Shown: one piece after another, positions 1-13,537 of the stretch | How the letters are laid out: each line of letters starts with the position of its first letter | Position numbering within the stretch: position 1 is the stretch's first letter | Source of the DNA: JBCCFW01 sp039029535 | GTDB lineage: Bacteria; Acidobacteriota; JBCCFW01 | Length of the DNA stretch: 64,000 nucleotides | Assembly (NCBI GenBank): GCA_039029535.1 | Contig: JBCCFW010000006.1 | Location: 1 to 64,000 of the forward strand | Reading direction: 5' to 3' | Translations under genes and position numbers: made by a program | Notes under the pieces: model-generated | The model's database searches: none | The model's input: only the letters and a program-made list of their open reading frames with translations | What the model was told of the DNA's origin: nothing

Positions 1-1763
<1,763 letters not shown>

Positions 1764-1793
1764 GGTCTCTCCACGGCCGAACCGGAAAAGAGA

Positions 1794-1826
1794 AACGGCC
1801 GCTCCGCTCGTGGCGGGGCGGCCGTT
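1794..1826. terminator. Bidirectional intrinsic terminator between E1 and infC
   Basis: A 14-bp stem (1794-1807 with 1813-1826, one G-U pair) closes a 5-nt loop. A T-rich run follows on the plus strand (TTCTTTCG) and another on the minus strand (TTTCTCTTTTCC). It sits between two convergent genes and would serve both. Confidence 0.85.
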
Positions 1827-1855
1827 CTTTCGTGAGCTGCCGAGGGGACCTCGGG

Positions 1856-2491
1856 TCAGCTTCCCGGGCTGGTCTTGGCCGGCGCAGGCTTGGGCGGCGG
1901 CTTGGACTCGGGTGCAGGCTTGGCAGCACCTTCAGGCTTGGCATCCTTGGACGCTGGCTTGAGCGGGAAGATCGTCATCGTGAGGTCACGGCTGATGACG
2001 GTGCGGGGGATTTCCTCCGCCTTGCCGACATCGCTGAGCGCCTCGGCGACCCGCTCCATGACCTTGATGCCGTTCTCCGGACGACGCATGTCGCGCCGAC
2101 GGAACATCAGGGTGACCCGGACCTTGTTCCCCTGTTCCAGGAACCTGCGAAGCTTCGCCGTCTTCGTCTCGAAGTCGTGGTCGTCGATGTTGGGCCGGTA
2201 CTTGATCTGCTTGAGCTCGCTGGCAGCCGACTTGGCCTTCTTCGCGCTCTTCTGACGGTCGTACTTGAACCGGCCGTAATCCATGATCTTGCAGACCACG
2301 GGTCGGATGTTCGGGTTGACCTCCACGAGGTCGAGACCGAGCTCTTCGGCCTTGGCTCTGGCTTCCTCGACTGGGACCACGCCCAGCTGGTTGCCGTCCG
2401 GGCCGACGAGACGAACCGGAGAAATGCGGATCTGGTAATTGACCCGGGTGCGATCTTGTTCGGGGGTGACGGGCCTCGGGAACCTGGGAAT
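1856..2491 (-). CDS. infC: Translation initiation factor IF-3, apparent ATT start
   Basis: IF-3 binds the 30S subunit, prevents premature subunit joining and proofreads the start codon. The 211-residue product has the N-domain pattern RVNYQIRISPVRLVGPDG and QLGVVPVEEA, the linker NPNIRPVVCKIMDYGRFKYD, and the C-domain KYRPNIDDHDF...FRRRDM. An extra Pro/Lys-rich tail of about 35 residues follows the C-domain. No ATG, GTG or TTG lies in frame between the stop TAG at 2557-2555 and the conserved N-domain. An ATT at 2491-2489 lies 6 nt after a perfect AAGGAGG, so I take it as the start. The first GTG (2380) would delete the conserved RVN...IR segment. AUU initiation with autoregulation by IF-3 is established for E. 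coli infC. The gene stands alone: rpmI and rplT do not follow it, because the next gene is convergent. Confidence 0.92.
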   Translation of the reverse strand: MPRFPRPVTPEQDRTRVNYQIRISPVRLVGPDGNQLGVVPVEEARAKAEELGLDLVEVNPNIRPVVCKIMDYGRFKYDRQKSAKKAKSAASELKQIKYRPNIDDHDFETKTAKLRRFLEQGNKVRVTLMFRRRDMRRPENGIKVMERVAEALSDVGKAEEIPRTVISRDLTMTIFPLKPASKDAKPEGAAKPAPESKPPPKPAPAKTSPGS

Positions 2492-2503
2492 CGAACGCCT
2501 CCT
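2486..2503 (-). promoter_or_regulatory. infC ribosome-binding site and ATT start
   Basis: On the minus strand AAGGAGG is followed by CGTTCG and then ATT CCC AGG, giving a 6-nt spacing. This strong Shine-Dalgarno decides the start in the absence of any conventional start codon. A 9-bp hairpin (2522-2530 with 2533-2541, 2-nt loop) lies just upstream in the leader. Confidence 0.75.
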
Positions 2504-2521
2504 TGGCTTCGGGGGAAACGG

Positions 2522-2541
2522 CGACGCCCCTGGGGGCGTCG
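2522..2541 (-). other. Perfect 9-bp hairpin in the infC leader
   Basis: CGACGCCCC and GGGGCGTCG flank a TG loop, about 30 nt upstream of the ATT start on the minus strand. It could fold in the infC 5' UTR, or be a palindromic protein-binding site in this divergent promoter region. The sequence does not show which. Confidence 0.5.
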
Positions 2542-2634
2542 AGAAGGCATGATCCTACGTCGCCTCGCTAGGGGCCGGCAACCGCCCTCCCACCGAATTT
2601 CGGGGTCATTCGGGGCATTCGAGGAGACGACCGG

Positions 2635-2895
2635 ATGGAGTTTCAGCTCTCGCCCGAGGAGGCCGAGGTCCTTCGTCACCTGGCCCAGGTCGAGCCCCGG
2701 GAGGCCCGGGCCTACCTCCAGGATCACCCCGAGCTGGCCCAGCGGATGACGAACTGGCCCCCCGAGCTGCGGCTCGAGATCTGCCGAATCCTCTATCAGT
2801 CCTTCGACGAGGAGACCCTGGCCGAGCACCGGAAGCGGCACCCCCGCGGCTCGTCCGACCTGGTCGACCAGCTCCAGGGGCTCGGGGATGCCTGA
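2635..2895 (+). CDS. Small helical protein of unknown function
   Basis: This is an 86-residue soluble, charged, predicted mostly helical protein (starts MEFQLSPEEAEVLRHLAQ) with no signal peptide, membrane segment or recognised motif. It has a Shine-Dalgarno GAGGAG upstream and overlaps the next gene by 8 nt, so it is the first gene of an operon with the TPR protein and the ASPIC/UnbV lipoprotein. The overlap and unbroken GC-rich codon pattern support it being real. I do not recognise a family. Confidence 0.7.
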   Translation: MEFQLSPEEAEVLRHLAQVEPREARAYLQDHPELAQRMTNWPPELRLEICRILYQSFDEETLAEHRKRHPRGSSDLVDQLQGLGDA

Positions 2896-3925
2896 CGGCT
2901 CTCCGCTCCGCCCGGCTCGCTCGCTCTCGCTCGTCGTCCTCGCCCTCATCCTCGCCGTTCCTGGATGGGCCCAGGCTTCCGACTCCTCGGATCACCAGCA
3001 GCAGGCCCGAGAGCTGGCGGCGCTCATCGAGGCCGCCGAGTACCGTGAGGCCGAGGACCGACTCCGGCGGATCCTGGTGAATCACCCGGAGCATCCCCTC
3101 TACCTCTCACTCCTGGGCTACCACCACCTCAAGGTAGCGCGGCTCCCCGAGTCCGAGATGGCGCTCCGCCAGGCCCTCGAGACACGACCTCGAGAACCGG
3201 GCTGGCTCAAGCTCCTCTCGAGCGCCTTGCTGGGACAGGGTCGTCGACGTGAGGGCCTGGAAGTCCTCGACCGCGCCATCGCGATCACTCCCCTCGCCTC
3301 CTTCCGCGTCGACAAGGCGATCAGCCTCCGCGAGACCGGTGAGCTGGCCGACGCCGAGCGCGAGCTGCGAGCCGCCCTGGCCCGCGAGCCCGATCACGCC
3401 GAGGCCCACCGCGTGCTCGGCGAGCTCCTGGCCGAGCGGGGTGATCACGGGCGAGCCTTCGACCATCTCACCCGAAGCGTGGAGCTCGACCCCACCGACG
3501 TGGAGGCTCGGTTTCGTCTCGCCAGCTCCCTGCTCGCTCTCGACCGTGACGACGAGGCCATGACGACCTTCTGGTCAGTGCTGCGCCGCGCCCCTGGACA
3601 CGCGGCCACGCTCCAACAGCTCGGGCGCCAGCTCCTGAAGTCGGGGCAGGCCGAGCAGGGACGGCAGATGCTCCAGGCCTTTCGCGAGCTCACCGACCTG
3701 GGTGATCGCATCGGCAACCTCGAGCGCGTCGTTCGCGATCGCCCCCGCAACGTCGGCCGACGTCTCGAGCTCGCGGACCTCTTGATGGAGGCCCGACGGC
3801 CCGCCGACGCCGTCCGTCACTACGAGATCGCCCGAGCCTCGGAGCCGGAGAACCCGAGCCTCGAGGCCGCCCTGCGCCAGGCCCGCGAGCTCGCGACGGC
3901 CGCCACCCAGGTCGAAGCTCCATGA
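2888..3925 (+). CDS. Exported TPR-repeat protein
   Basis: The product has 345 residues. The N-terminus (SLSLVVLALILAVPGWAQAS) is a signal peptide with probable cleavage after WAQA, so the protein acts in the periplasm or at the envelope. The rest is about seven to eight 34-residue TPR units, for example HPLYLSLLGYHHLKVARLP, ALAREPDHAEAHRVLGELL and SVELDPTDVEARFRLASSL, a scaffold for protein contacts. It overlaps the ASPIC/UnbV lipoprotein gene by 4 nt (ATGA). Paired TPR and CRTAC1/ASPIC proteins are common in Planctomycetota and Acidobacteriota genomes, and the two probably work together. The binding partner is not known. Confidence 0.85.
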   Translation: MPDGSPLRPARSLSLVVLALILAVPGWAQASDSSDHQQQARELAALIEAAEYREAEDRLRRILVNHPEHPLYLSLLGYHHLKVARLPESEMALRQALETRPREPGWLKLLSSALLGQGRRREGLEVLDRAIAITPLASFRVDKAISLRETGELADAERELRAALAREPDHAEAHRVLGELLAERGDHGRAFDHLTRSVELDPTDVEARFRLASSLLALDRDDEAMTTFWSVLRRAPGHAATLQQLGRQLLKSGQAEQGRQMLQAFRELTDLGDRIGNLERVVRDRPRNVGRRLELADLLMEARRPADAVRHYEIARASEPENPSLEAALRQARELATAATQVEAP

Positions 3926-5613
3926 CCGACTCGAACCGTTTCGTCCGTCTCGGCCTGGTCGCCGTGCTCGTGCTCACCGGCTGCTCTCGCACGTCGCCAC
4001 CCGAGAGCGCTCCTTCCGACGAGCCCCCGTCGTCTCGGCTCTTCGTCGAGCGCTCCGCCGAGCTCGGCATCGAGTTCGTCCACGTCCACGGGGGCAGTGG
4101 GAAGCGCTACCTGCCCGAGACCATGGGAGCGGGCGGCTGCGCTCTCGATCACGACGCCGATGGCCGGATGGATCTCTACCTCGTCCAGTCCGGCGCGTTG
4201 CCCGGCACCGACGGCTCCGGCGGTGGTGCACGCAACCGCCTCTTCGCCAATCGGGGCGACGACGGCTTCGTCGACGTCACCGTCGGCGCCCGGGTCGGCG
4301 ACGACGGCTACGGCATGGGAGCGACCTGCGACGATCACGACGGTGATGGTGACGTCGACATTTACCTCAGCAACTTCGGCCCCAACGTGCTCCTGGAGAA
4401 CGACGGCAGCGGGACGTTCTCCGACGTCACCGACCGGGCCGGCGTCGGTGACCCGCGCTGGTCGAGCAGCGCGGCCTTCCTCGACGCGGACGGCGACGGC
4501 CAGCTCGACCTGCACGTCGTGAACTACCTCGAGTTCACGGTGGCGACCCATCGCGACTGCGTGCTGCGTGGGGTGACCGCCTACTGTCATCCCGACGCCT
4601 ACTCCATGGCTCCCGACACCTTCTATCGCGGGCTCGGCGGCGGTCGCTACGAAGAGGCCACCGTCGCAGCCGGCCTGGTCGACACGACCGGCAAGGGCCT
4701 GGGCATCGTGGTCGGCGACATCGACGACGACGGCGACCCGGACGTCTACGTCGCCAACGACTCGACGCCGAACTTCCTCCACCGCAACGACGGGACGGGT
4801 CGCTTCGAGGAGATCGGCTGGCTGGTCGGCGTCGGCTACAACGCCGACGGTGAGACCGAGGCCGGGATGGGCACCGACATGGGCGACGTGAACGCCGACG
4901 GTCATCCCGACCTCTTCGTGACCAACCTCGATCGCGAGGCCAACGCCCTCTACCTCGGCGGACCGGAGCTGTTCTCCTTCGCGACGCGCTCATCTGGTCT
5001 CCAGGGGCCGTCCTTCCCCATGCTCGGCTTCGGCACCGACCTCCTCGACCTCGACAACGACGGCGACCTCGACCTCTTCGTGACCAACGGTCACGTCATG
5101 GACAACATCGCCGAGACCGACGACGGCTTCTCTCACGCCCAGCGTGCCCAGGTCTTCCTCAACGACGCCGGTCGCTTCACCGAGCTCGCCGCCGATCGGC
5201 TGGGTGCGCCGGCCTCCCCCATCGTCGGTCGGGGCACCATCACCACCGACCTGGACGACGACGGTCGGCTCGACGTCGTCGTCACCTGCAACGACGGACC
5301 GGTGCGGGTCTTTCAGAACACCGCCGAGGACGCCGGCGCTTGGATCGGCTTCTCGTTGGTCGGCACCACGGGACACGCGTCAGCGCTGGGAGCCCGGGTG
5401 ACCGTCGAGACCGCCGGACGTCGCTTGACCGAAGAACGTCGCTCGGGGTCGAGCTACCAGACCAGCCAGGACCCTCGCCTCCACTTCGGTCTCGGCGACG
5501 CCCAGGTCGCCGAGCGTGTCACCGTCCGCTGGCCCGGTGGCGCCGAGCAGGTCTTCGCCGACCTCGCGTGCTGTCGCTACTACCGCCTGGTCGAAGGCGA
5601 GGAGCCTCGCTGA
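3922..5613 (+). CDS. CRTAC1-family FG-GAP/VCBS lipoprotein with C-terminal ASPIC/UnbV domain
   Basis: This 563-residue protein opens with a lipoprotein signal, with lipobox LVLTGC and Cys at about residue 21. The body is an integrin-like beta-propeller made of FG-GAP/VCBS units with calcium-type loops (DHDADGRMDLY, DHDGDGDVDIY, DADGDGQLDLH, DIDDDGDPDVY, DLDNDGDLDLF, DLDDDGRLDVV). The last 90 residues (ALGARVTVETAGRR ... LHFGLGDAQVAERVTVRWPGG) match the ASPIC/UnbV domain. It should be anchored in the outer membrane or periplasm. Its enzymatic role, if any, is unknown. It ends an operon with the two genes before it. Confidence 0.9.
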   Translation: MTDSNRFVRLGLVAVLVLTGCSRTSPPESAPSDEPPSSRLFVERSAELGIEFVHVHGGSGKRYLPETMGAGGCALDHDADGRMDLYLVQSGALPGTDGSGGGARNRLFANRGDDGFVDVTVGARVGDDGYGMGATCDDHDGDGDVDIYLSNFGPNVLLENDGSGTFSDVTDRAGVGDPRWSSSAAFLDADGDGQLDLHVVNYLEFTVATHRDCVLRGVTAYCHPDAYSMAPDTFYRGLGGGRYEEATVAAGLVDTTGKGLGIVVGDIDDDGDPDVYVANDSTPNFLHRNDGTGRFEEIGWLVGVGYNADGETEAGMGTDMGDVNADGHPDLFVTNLDREANALYLGGPELFSFATRSSGLQGPSFPMLGFGTDLLDLDNDGDLDLFVTNGHVMDNIAETDDGFSHAQRAQVFLNDAGRFTELAADRLGAPASPIVGRGTITTDLDDDGRLDVVVTCNDGPVRVFQNTAEDAGAWIGFSLVGTTGHASALGARVTVETAGRRLTEERRSGSSYQTSQDPRLHFGLGDAQVAERVTVRWPGGAEQVFADLACCRYYRLVEGEEPR

Positions 5614-5673
5614 ACGGTCGCCACCAGCGGTGAACAGCTCCGGCTGCCAAGGAAGCCCACGAAGCGGCAGTCG

Positions 5674-8600
5674 TCACCGGAGGTCGACCAGCTCTCGCTC
5701 GAGACGCTGGGCGAGGATCCAGTAGCGCTGGGCAGTGGCCAGGCTGAGGGCCTGCTCGAGGTAGGCACGAGACACCCCCCGGTGCTCGCCCATGACCTTG
5801 CCAATGGCTCGCAGTGCGCGAGTCTGCTGGAGGCCGGGACAGTGACGATTCGCGCCGTGGAGCGAGTCGAAGGCGGCCTTCTTGGCGCGATCAACGTCGC
5901 TGGCGTGAAGTGCCAGCCAGCACTCCTCCACGTCGATCTCGACCAGCGACGCCAGGAACAGGTGCTCCTCGGCCGGACTCCGAGCCAGAGCCAGGTAGTG
6001 CGCCGCGAGGTCCCAGTCATCTCGGTATCGGTGGACCCTGGCCAGTCCTCGATAGGACTCCACGACCTGGTGCACGAGCCGCTGCTCCTTGGCGATCGAG
6101 GCTGCCTCGTGGAAGCAAGCCAGAGCTCGGCCGTGATCGCCACGGGAGCAGGCGAGATGCCCCTCGTAGACCTTGAAGAAGCACGTGGCACGCGGGCTCG
6201 TGCTCTTCATGGCCCGGATGGCTTGGGAGTAGCAAGCGTCAGCGTCGTCGAACCGACCCTGCAGGTGGTGAATCCGCCCCACCAGCCCATTGCACCGGAA
6301 GACCGAGTCCTGATCACAGGTCGACATCGCAGCGACGTCGGCGAGCCTGCGCTCGGCAAGAGCGAGCTGTCCGAGATTGATGTGACTGAGCGCGAGCTGA
6401 AACTCGGCTTGAGCCAGGTGCGTCCTGCGAGGATGATCGCGATCGATGGCCCTGGCGACCTCTCGCGCCGTGAGCCAGACCCAGTGCGCCTCACGGAATC
6501 GGCCGTGGATGTAGAACGTCAGGCCGAGCTCGTTGTGGAGCCAGGAGAGATCACCGAGAGTCAGGGGCATCTCGCTCGACTCCATGTCGTCTCCGTCGAC
6601 CGAGTACGCGCACGGCAGGTCCTCGAACGGAGCGACGAGCCACTGCCTCACTCCGGCGATCTCCTGGGTGAGCTGGAGAGTGCGAAGCAGGAGCTGCACG
6701 TAGCGTCCGTGAGCAGAGCCCGAAAGGTCACGCTTCAGACGAGTCCTCACCGCGTCACTGCTCCCGGCATCGTCGCCCTCGTCCTCGAGCCAACCGGCCA
6801 CCGAAAGCGCCGGCATCCGGTCGCGGATGAGGCTGAAGCAGCTCCTCAGCAACTCCACGGGACTGCCGTCGGCCGCGACACGGAGCTTGTCGCACCGCCT
6901 GCCCGGATTCTCGATGAGCAGCCCGGCCTGTTCTTGGAGCGACTGGGCCAGGCCGAAGAGCAGCGTCCCCTCGACACACGAGCTCGGCGAGGCCAGGCTG
7001 AGCCCCGAGAGCAAGCCCGACACCCCAGCCGGGGACCGCCGCCGCCGCACGTTGCGCAAGTGGCACTGGAGAACGTAGTCGCGATAGCCGCGCTCGAGGA
7101 CATGGAGCTCGGAAGACCCCGGCATGAGCCCCCGCAGCAGTCGACTCTGCCGGAGAACTTCGACGACCCGCGCCCGACGACTCGGCTCGGCATCCCCAGC
7201 TATCCGCCAGGCCTTCGCCTCAGCCTTGGATAGGTCAGCCGTGAGACAGACGTCCAGTATCTCTCCGGAGAGGGGTCGACCGAACTGTGCCAATCGCTTG
7301 ACCAGCCGGTGAAGACGCGCCCTGCTTTCCGCGATGGACTCGTTGCCCTCCCTGAGCGCCTGCGCCGCCAGGATCTCGAGACCGTGATGGAGCAGCCAGC
7401 CTGTTGGCTCATGGCGTGGCTCGGCCAACAGCCGACAGAGGTCCTCCAGGGAGTGAATGACGATGCCGCTCTGCTCGAGCGCATCCCTTGCCAGCGTGTC
7501 ATCCAAGGCCTGTCGAAGAAGGTGTCGGGCCGCCAGGATCAGACCCCGGTTGCCGTCGACCAACGAGAGAAGCTGACCCAACCATGGGCCCTCTTCGTCG
7601 AAGAAGTCCGTCCAGGTGCTCGCTGGACACGACTGTTCCTCGGCCCGCACGAGCAGGGGCCGCACGAACCCCACTCCGGACTCGGTCGCTTCTCGCGTCT
7701 CCGCTTCGTCTTGCAACTCGACGATGACATCGCGCACGCCTCCCAAGTCGTGCCCCGTGACGAGAACCAGCGACTTCTGCCCCCTCCTCGTCGCGGCAAG
7801 CAGGACATTCGTCAGCATCCTCACATCGAGAGGAAAGACGTTCCCTACCGCCGGCCTCGACGCCTCCGAGGGCTCAGCTTGGAGTCGATTGCCGAACGGG
7901 TGTCGATGAAGGAGTCGCCCGAAGCCATTGAAGACGAGCAGCCGCTTCTCACGCTGCAAGACGTCGGCGAGACGCTCGTCTCGTGGCGCCAGCGGCTTGC
8001 CGTCGCCGAGCCAGTGGAGAACGTGGTCCATCACCGAGACGGTATCGAGCACGTGCTCGAAGTCGACGACTCCCCATGGAATCGAACCGCTAGGGAAGTC
8101 CTCGACGCGCCGCATGGCCTGATGAGTCATCCACTTGTTCCATGAACCCTCTGGCCCTTCCAGCAGGATCAACGTGGTCCCCTCGCCTCCCCTCAGCCAA
8201 CGCTCCAGCTCGCGGTCGAACAAGGGCATGAGCTCAGAAGCCGGCTCCTCGCTCCACTCCTCTCGATAGAGCGACAGATTCTCGCCCCCGTTTCCAGGGC
8301 GACGCACCGGCGGCAGCTGCTTCCATTCGGAACGTCCGCGGTGGACGTCGCTCAACAATTCGGAAAGCCGTGCGTCGTAGGCTTCCGCCCACCGTTCTCG
8401 TTCGTTCTTGGTGACGTCCGCCTGCTCGTGCGACGCATCCGCAACGTGGAGTGGGATTGTGATGACGCCGTAGCGAGTCCAGTTCCGGACTCTCCGCTTC
8501 TGATAGCCCTCGTCCTCGGCCGAGTCCTTGGTTCGGCTTCGCTCTAGCTGAAACAAGCGGCCGTGAGCCAGGTCGCCGGCGGTCGCCCCGAGAATCCGAA

Positions 8601-9510
8601 GTGGCGTGAGCAGGTCTTCATCGCCAAGCCCGTAGCCGAGGAAGAGAATCGGATTCGATCGAAGCACGCTCTCCATGACCAGGTGCAGGTGCGTCTTCAC
8701 GCCGGACGGCCCCCGCAAGTACCAGCGCTGGTAGTCATCAGTGCCAGCGATGAGCGTGTCGGGGTCGCCGACACGACCATGGCAGTGGAAGATCAGGTCG
8801 AGGTCGGTCGAGAGTTGAGCCGTCGAGAATAGGCCGTGCTCGAACAGACACTCTCGTGCCTGAGTGAAGCTTCTCCGCACCTTGAGCCCCATCGGAAGCT
8901 CCGCCGGCTCGTTCGCCTCGATGCCACGTCCACGTCGAAGCGCCTCCTCCAGCTCGAGGTCCCAGTTCGTCGTCAGAAAGCGTCGAATGGGCAGATTGAC
9001 GAGCGAATCGTAGGGGTTCTTGGGCGACGTGCAACTCTTGCAGTGCTTCGAGCTCTTCTGCCTCCATTCAGCCGCTCGGGAACGGAGGACTTCCTGAATC
9101 GCCTCGCGTGGCCTTCTACGCGGGTCTTCACCGGTTTCTCTCGCCTGGGCGATGTCTTCGTGCTCCGACCAAATCGCATCGAACGCAAGGATCGGATCGG
9201 CACCGGAAGGCTCCGACACGGAGGAGAGCCCACGCACTTGATCAACAAGGTCTTGGAGCCGTCGGACACTCCCGGTGTCGTCGCGTTGCCTGGCGTTCTC
9301 CAGGCACCTTTGGGCGACGAGCTCCGGAGCTTCGGCCCAGCCTGGATATCCCAAGCAGCGAGACAGCCCGGCCCCGACGAAGGCGACGAGACTCTCCGAG
9401 GCAAGTGCTCGGATCAAGAGCTCTTGAGCCCGATCTTCACTAGGCGGCTTCCCCTTCCGGAGCTCACCGCTCAGGTCAGCGTCATTGATGTAGGCGCTCA
9501 GCAAGCCCAT
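5674..9510 (-). CDS. SIR2-like NADase + degenerate STAND NTPase + TPR protein; candidate single-gene antiphage system
   Basis: This is a 1278-residue cytoplasmic protein. Residues 35-320 are a SIR2-like fold: VAFVGAGLSR (43-51), FLTTNWD (178-184), FHCHGR (241-246, putative catalytic His244 with Asn182), TDDYQRW (257-263) and LFLGYGLGDEDLL (289-301). Residues about 430-620 resemble a STAND/NACHT NTPase: ILLEGPEGSWNKW in the Walker A place, LLVFNGF in the Walker B place and LVLVTGH as sensor strand. The Walker A lacks the GKT/GKS core and the Walker B has Asn for Asp. A helical middle leads to TPR-like repeats from about 955 to the end. SIR2-STAND-TPR order matches Avs5/NLR-type defence proteins that deplete NAD+ on phage sensing. 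The start has AGGTGG 4 nt upstream. Only 36 of its first 50 codons end in G or C, against 34 of 37 in neighbouring cusA, suggesting transfer. The gene stands alone. Confidence 0.8.
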   Translation of the reverse strand: MGLLSAYINDADLSGELRKGKPPSEDRAQELLIRALASESLVAFVGAGLSRCLGYPGWAEAPELVAQRCLENARQRDDTGSVRRLQDLVDQVRGLSSVSEPSGADPILAFDAIWSEHEDIAQARETGEDPRRRPREAIQEVLRSRAAEWRQKSSKHCKSCTSPKNPYDSLVNLPIRRFLTTNWDLELEEALRRGRGIEANEPAELPMGLKVRRSFTQARECLFEHGLFSTAQLSTDLDLIFHCHGRVGDPDTLIAGTDDYQRWYLRGPSGVKTHLHLVMESVLRSNPILFLGYGLGDEDLLTPLRILGATAGDLAHGRLFQLERSRTKDSAEDEGYQKRRVRNWTRYGVITIPLHVADASHEQADVTKNERERWAEAYDARLSELLSDVHRGRSEWKQLPPVRRPGNGGENLSLYREEWSEEPASELMPLFDRELERWLRGGEGTTLILLEGPEGSWNKWMTHQAMRRVEDFPSGSIPWGVVDFEHVLDTVSVMDHVLHWLGDGKPLAPRDERLADVLQREKRLLVFNGFGRLLHRHPFGNRLQAEPSEASRPAVGNVFPLDVRMLTNVLLAATRRGQKSLVLVTGHDLGGVRDVIVELQDEAETREATESGVGFVRPLLVRAEEQSCPASTWTDFFDEEGPWLGQLLSLVDGNRGLILAARHLLRQALDDTLARDALEQSGIVIHSLEDLCRLLAEPRHEPTGWLLHHGLEILAAQALREGNESIAESRARLHRLVKRLAQFGRPLSGEILDVCLTADLSKAEAKAWRIAGDAEPSRRARVVEVLRQSRLLRGLMPGSSELHVLERGYRDYVLQCHLRNVRRRRSPAGVSGLLSGLSLASPSSCVEGTLLFGLAQSLQEQAGLLIENPGRRCDKLRVAADGSPVELLRSCFSLIRDRMPALSVAGWLEDEGDDAGSSDAVRTRLKRDLSGSAHGRYVQLLLRTLQLTQEIAGVRQWLVAPFEDLPCAYSVDGDDMESSEMPLTLGDLSWLHNELGLTFYIHGRFREAHWVWLTAREVARAIDRDHPRRTHLAQAEFQLALSHINLGQLALAERRLADVAAMSTCDQDSVFRCNGLVGRIHHLQGRFDDADACYSQAIRAMKSTSPRATCFFKVYEGHLACSRGDHGRALACFHEAASIAKEQRLVHQVVESYRGLARVHRYRDDWDLAAHYLALARSPAEEHLFLASLVEIDVEECWLALHASDVDRAKKAAFDSLHGANRHCPGLQQTRALRAIGKVMGEHRGVSRAYLEQALSLATAQRYWILAQRLERELVDLR

Positions 9511-9583
9511 GCGGCCACCTCGTGAGCGAGGTCCGCGCGTCGAGCGCTCCCGCCGACGGGCGAACCCCGCTCACCAGGAAGAC

Positions 9584-9673
9584 GTCAGTCGGGCTGCTCG
9601 AACGCCGCGTCACCTCACACTCATCCTCCACGAGACGACGCTAGCCCCGTGACACTGGCGGTGTCAGTCGGGC
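9584..9673. repeat. 11-bp direct repeat upstream of the SIR2 gene
   Basis: GTCAGTCGGGC occurs at 9584-9594 and again at 9663-9673, with a period of 79 bp. The second copy overlaps an inverted repeat, TGACAC/GTGTCA (9650-9655 with 9661-9666). Both lie in the 220-bp gap between cusA and the SIR2 gene and could be an operator. They may also be chance. Confidence 0.35.
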
Positions 9674-9730
9674 CCTCCGACACTTGGTGACTTGGCTAAA
9701 CAACTAGAAAACTCGACTCATCCATGGTCG

Positions 9731-13523
<3,793 letters not shown>

Positions 13524-13537
<14 letters not shown>

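Noticed and set aside
2484..2502. TTCGATTC stretch on the minus strand resembling a tRNA T-loop
   Set aside because: The flanking bases do not form a 5-bp T-stem and no acceptor or anticodon arm is present. It is the infC start region.
5782..7233. 483-codon plus-strand frame inside the SIR2 gene
   Set aside because: It is antisense to recognisable TPR sequence and has no start signal or motif of its own.
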